From: a virus
IMG/VR virus record: IMGVR_UViG_3300037485_000324
Coordinates: 1 to 31,558 of that record
Direction: 5' to 3' (one strand)
Length of the DNA: 31,558 bases
Shown here: positions 28,661 to 31,558 of the stretch, one piece after another
How positions within the stretch are numbered: position 1 is the stretch's first letter
How the letters are laid out: each line of letters begins with the position of its first letter
Notes under the pieces: model-generated
What the model was told of the DNA's origin: nothing
Seen by the model: only the letters and a program-made list of their open reading frames with translations
Databases searched by the model: none
Program-made: the position numbers and the translations under genes

Positions 28661-29160
28661 AATACCCACGTGCAAGGATTTGCTTTTTGGTCTGGATACA
28701 TATCACTATCAGAATTTGTCCAATATTCTGGAAACATAGCACTCGCATTTATACCCATAAAGTCAATAAATCTTTTAGCGTAAAAGTCTGCAAATGTTCT
28801 ATGCTTTTGAACTAATAAATCTAATTCGTCTTTGGTGGTGCTTTCGCTGTTCTCGGATCTATGTTTAAACACTCCGCCATTTCTAATTTGATAGTTAGCG
28901 AATGGAAGGTAGTCCACCATTGCAAAGTGTATTAACATCGGTTGCACATAGTCTTTTACTAAATCTAAATAATCACCAGTTAATGTAGATGTATTTATTT
29001 TGGTAGTAATAGCATCGTAAAGTTTTGTACCCAAATAATTTTGTACGTGCATTTGTTGTGCAATCTTAATAAACTGCATAAATAAATCAGCATCGACGTT
29101 CCCATTTAAGATGGTATTTGCTTTTAAATCTGTCTGTGTAATAAATAAAGTAGTCGCCAT
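28657..29160 (-). CDS. Head-tail connector-like protein (DUF6712-like)
   Basis: The 167-aa protein is helical: residues 1-40 with ITQTDLKANTILNGNVDADL, then FMQFIKIAQQMHVQNYLGTK (about 29-48), VKDYVQPMLIHFAMVDYLPF (about 68-87) and DLLVQKHRTFADFYAKRFID at about 113-132. The pattern of paired helices with an FADFYAKR-like end resembles small proteins called DUF6712 or connector in Bacteroidota phages. Its position just after the portal gene (3 bases) supports a role at the head-tail joint. Confidence 0.62.
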   Translation of the reverse strand: MATTLFITQTDLKANTILNGNVDADLFMQFIKIAQQMHVQNYLGTKLYDAITTKINTSTLTGDYLDLVKDYVQPMLIHFAMVDYLPFANYQIRNGGVFKHRSENSESTTKDELDLLVQKHRTFADFYAKRFIDFMGINASAMFPEYWTNSDSDMYPDQKANPCTWVL

Positions 29161-29163
29161 TTT

Positions 29164-31077
29164 TTATGTGTTTTTAGCTATCCATTCTGGGTGATGTCCG
29201 TTGTAAGGCATATCAATTGGTGCAGTTTTAGCATCTGCTGTTCCGGCTGGACTTGGATTATATCCTTCAATGCTTTCTACTTGCTCACTTGATGAAAGTG
29301 CTTTGTCTGCATATGGTGTTCCATCTGTTTTTGTTTTCAATCTATACAAGTTTTCACTCCAAACGTGGCCACAGTTGACTCCGCCTTTAAATCTGAATAG
29401 TGAATAGTTTTCACCCTTGTGTCCAAACTCATTATTTATGCCTTGAAAACTAGCTTGGTCGATGTCCTCTTTTCTATACACTACACCGTTTGCAGTTCTT
29501 TCCATCATATTAACACAAAACGAGCGTGAATTGCTGCTGCTATGTTTTTGTGTATATTCATAACGAACCTTATAAACGCTTTCATCTAAATAACTTGCTG
29601 CACTTGGTGAACTTTTAATAAATCCTTTTAACTGCGTTTCTTTTACTGTTATTTTAGATTTTGCCCATTCTTTGATTTCTGTATTTTCATCGTTGTAATC
29701 TCTTTTATCCACTAATTCCCATTCGTCTGTAATGGTTTCACCATCAAATGAATTAATATCATAACCTTCTGCATCTTCGCTTAATGTTTGTGGCTCTATT
29801 GGTGCTGTTTCTTGTGGAATTATAGCTGATTTTAAGCCTACTAAAGAGCGTATTTCATCGGCTGTCATACTTTCTAATACCTTGTTAGCTACTAATGGCG
29901 ATAAAGAGTTTATTCCATCGATAATTGTATTGGATTTTTCAGTGATTGTTAACTCATTTGCAGCATCTAAAGGTTGTAAAGTCTTGAAATAAAGGTTTAA
30001 CGTGATGCTATTATAAGCTAAAATGTTATTGAATTCCTTAATCAGCAAGTTTTGGAATGGTTTAATAACAGTATTTTGCATTAAGATAGTTGCAGTCTGT
30101 AATTCATCGGCATTATTACCAAATCCGCTGTTGTCTTTTATCCCTAATAACATCGGTGAAATAACTCTGTGTGATACCATTATTTTTCGCATACTTTCAT
30201 CACTCAAAAATTGGTATTGATTGTGTGCATCTGATAATTGGACCGGTGTAATAGTTGCACCATAATTATTGTTATCGTTGAATGATAGAATGAACCTACC
30301 AGCATTTGATGTGCCGCTAAACTTTTGCGTTATGCTTCTTTCAATATCTCTTTGTTCGTCTTCTGTTGGTGTTCCGTTGTTAAAATTGATTAGCATAGAT
30401 GGCGCAAGTCCATTCATTATGTTATTCAAATGATAGTTAGAAATTTCCTCTTCAAGTTCACAGTATTGTAAACCGCCTTGCCAATCTGGTGGTGAATAAT
30501 AATAAAAACCAGTTTTATAAGGTTTGATATAAAGTATCTGTTCTTGGTCGTTTCCAAATCCAAAGGCCGCTATTTCTGTTGGCTTGTTTTGTCTGTTTAC
30601 TTTTGTCCAATCCTCGGCATAAAAATATACTTCCACTTCGCCATCCTCGTTGCATTTTCCACTACGTAATGTTTCAACTGGAAAGTGATTGCATTCTACT
30701 ATTCTAGTTCGGTCAATAGAATAAACAACTTGAACCGCACATTGTCCCATCGCTTTCAAGTCATAACATAAACGTTCAACTGTATCGTTGTCAAATAATA
30801 AAATGGCTTGCGAATAATCCTCTGGTTTAATAGCTTTGTCTGTTGCGTCCAAGCCTTGACCAAATATCATTTGACTAATACCGTTTATAATAGCGTTATT
30901 GGTTGGACTTCCATTAATACGGTCTTGAATATAACCAAAATAATTATTATCGGATCCGTAATTTATCCAGTCTTGATTTCTAACTTCAATTATTTTTGGA
31001 CTTGTGTAGGTTGCTAAATTTACAATGCCTATACCTACACTTTTTTTGTCCTCTTTTATTACTGCTTTTTTTCTCAT
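29164..31077 (-). CDS. Portal protein with C-terminal extra domain
   Basis: The 637-aa protein has a portal core in residues 1-375: PTNNAIINGISQMIFGQGLD (about 58-77), NYHLNNIMNGLAPSMLINFN (about 214-233), SDAHNQYQFLSDES (about 282-295) and SPMLLGIKDNSGFGNNADEL (307-326). The GFGNNADEL element is typical of Bacteroidota phage portals. After a disordered linker (about 420-455) a second domain follows with SFCVNMM (Cys521), VYRKEDIDQASFQG (533-546) and GGVNCGHVW (565-573), with Cys569 and His571 close together. Most portals end near 450-500 residues, so the extra domain may be a head-morphogenesis (MuF-like) module. The start follows the 128-aa gene by one base. Confidence 0.8.
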   Translation of the reverse strand: MRKKAVIKEDKKSVGIGIVNLATYTSPKIIEVRNQDWINYGSDNNYFGYIQDRINGSPTNNAIINGISQMIFGQGLDATDKAIKPEDYSQAILLFDNDTVERLCYDLKAMGQCAVQVVYSIDRTRIVECNHFPVETLRSGKCNEDGEVEVYFYAEDWTKVNRQNKPTEIAAFGFGNDQEQILYIKPYKTGFYYYSPPDWQGGLQYCELEEEISNYHLNNIMNGLAPSMLINFNNGTPTEDEQRDIERSITQKFSGTSNAGRFILSFNDNNNYGATITPVQLSDAHNQYQFLSDESMRKIMVSHRVISPMLLGIKDNSGFGNNADELQTATILMQNTVIKPFQNLLIKEFNNILAYNSITLNLYFKTLQPLDAANELTITEKSNTIIDGINSLSPLVANKVLESMTADEIRSLVGLKSAIIPQETAPIEPQTLSEDAEGYDINSFDGETITDEWELVDKRDYNDENTEIKEWAKSKITVKETQLKGFIKSSPSAASYLDESVYKVRYEYTQKHSSSNSRSFCVNMMERTANGVVYRKEDIDQASFQGINNEFGHKGENYSLFRFKGGVNCGHVWSENLYRLKTKTDGTPYADKALSSSEQVESIEGYNPSPAGTADAKTAPIDMPYNGHHPEWIAKNT

Positions 31078-31078
31078 A

Positions 31079-31465
31079 TTATTGAATTACGATAAAATCG
31101 TTATTGTTCGTGTTCAAAGTATTATATTTTTGGTAATTTATAGAATAGTCTGTAATGCTTTGAGCAGTTGAAAAAAGTAAATCTTTATATAATTCATCAC
31201 CATTTGAATTTAATACCTTAAACTCAAAGAAAGCACCTTCATATAAGCAGTTAATTGCTTTTTGAATATAAACTAAATCATAAACGTTTGGAAATACGTC
31301 TGGACTTGTAAAAGTGAATACTTCTTTTGTCTGTTCATCTTTTAATTTTAATGTCAAAGCCTCGCCCTCAATATATCCTTTTGGAATAATGATAAAAGTT
31401 TGCGTCGCATTATTTTGATTTACTACTGTCATACTTGTGTAACGAATAAATTTATTTTTTTGCAT
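31079..31465 (-). CDS. Hypothetical protein upstream of the portal (128 aa)
   Basis: The protein is beta-rich with no signal sequence: MTVVNQNNATQTFIIIPKGY (12-31), IEGEALTLKLKDEQTKEVFT (about 32-51) and AFFEFKVLNSNGDELYKDLL (about 78-97). It lies one base before the portal gene. It might be a head or tail accessory protein. The annotated ATG (31463-31465) is in the T-run of the upstream terminator; residue 12 is another Met (31432), which would give a 117-aa form and leave a normal leader. The first 11 codons are duplicated in the 127-bp repeat at the start of the window. Confidence 0.58.
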   Translation of the reverse strand: MQKNKFIRYTSMTVVNQNNATQTFIIIPKGYIEGEALTLKLKDEQTKEVFTFTSPDVFPNVYDLVYIQKAINCLYEGAFFEFKVLNSNGDELYKDLLFSTAQSITDYSINYQKYNTLNTNNNDFIVIQ

Positions 31466-31469
31466 AAAA

Positions 31470-31498
31470 AAAAGCCGCTACAATTTGCAACGGCTTTT
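31470..31498 (-). terminator. Intrinsic terminator (repeat copy of 39-67)
   Basis: Same hairpin AAAAGCCG/CGGCTTTT followed by Ts as at 39-67. In the circle it is one and the same terminator, lying between the tail-tube-like gene and the 128-aa gene. Confidence 0.85.
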
Positions 31499-31519
31499 AA
31501 AAAAATAAATGAAAAAAAA

Positions 31520-31558
31520 TTACGGTGTTATTTGTGTCGGTGATGCGTGTGAAGTTAC
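31520..31558 (-). CDS. Partial 3' end of the tail-tube-like gene
   Basis: This 39-base fragment (12 codons and the TAA stop) is the repeat copy of 89-127. The full gene lies at 89-613; the fragment exists only because of the overlap at the ends of the linear window. Confidence 0.9.
   Translation of the reverse strand, partial: VTSHASPTQITP

Larger units (their letters stand above)
31432..31558. repeat. Terminal direct repeat, copy 2 (circular closure)
   Basis: Identical to positions 1-127. It contains the start of the 128-aa gene, the terminator at 31470-31498 and a 39-base fragment of the end of the tail-tube-like gene (31520-31558). Confidence 0.95.

Overview
The window is a complete, circularly closed tailed-phage genome. 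Positions 1-127 recur exactly at 31432-31558, so the unique circle is 31431 bp. The phage looks like a siphovirus (tape-measure protein, tail-completion proteins, no sheath seen) of a Bacteroidota, probably flavobacterial, host. Reasons: AT-rich DNA, A-rich gene leaders without Shine-Dalgarno sequences, several TAnnTTTG-type promoter elements, Bacteroidota-type lipoprotein signals, and families typical of such phages (DUF3127-like OB protein, Bacteroidota-type capsid, portal and tail-chaperone proteins). Every gene I accept lies on the minus strand, so transcription runs from high to low coordinates. No integrase, excisionase or CI-like repressor is visible, which suggests a virulent phage.

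Layout in transcription order. (1) 31465-28218: a small unknown protein, the portal with an extra C-terminal domain, a connector-like protein, a 36-aa protein and an Ig-like tail protein. (2) 28216-24847: tail fibre, then a lysis cassette of small membrane proteins (one holin-like), a membrane/coiled-coil protein, a probable unimolecular spanin and an M15-type peptidase endolysin. (3) 24846-24315: a 532-base non-coding region with a promoter, a structured RNA that looks like a terminator/antiterminator switch, a run of further hairpins and a duplicated 40-base sequence. (4) 24314-23357: small surface lipoprotein, 59-aa protein and NinG, closed by a strong intrinsic terminator (23284-23320). 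(5) 23198-13008: an early/middle block of many small unknown genes plus ERF annealing protein, SSB-like protein, DnaB-type helicase, sigma-like factor, cytosine methyltransferase, FEN-type exonuclease, DnaA-domain-IV-like protein, metallophosphoesterase, ParB-like protein and adenine methyltransferase. (6) 12076-89: small and large terminase, a frameshifted tail-chaperone pair, tail proteins, tape measure, XkdF-like protease, scaffold-like protein, major capsid and tail-tube-like protein, ended by an intrinsic terminator at 39-67.

The phage has no DNA polymerase or primase gene that I can see. It probably borrows host polymerase and supplies its own helicase, origin-binding candidate, annealing protein and SSB. 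Two methyltransferases suggest protection from host restriction. The most unusual element is the RNA at about 24697-24803: two upstream segments are complementary to the 5' arm and to the loop of its own terminator hairpin. Many gene pairs overlap by 1-20 nt, which points to translational coupling. Eight genes of 28-59 codons were found by reading the gaps by eye.
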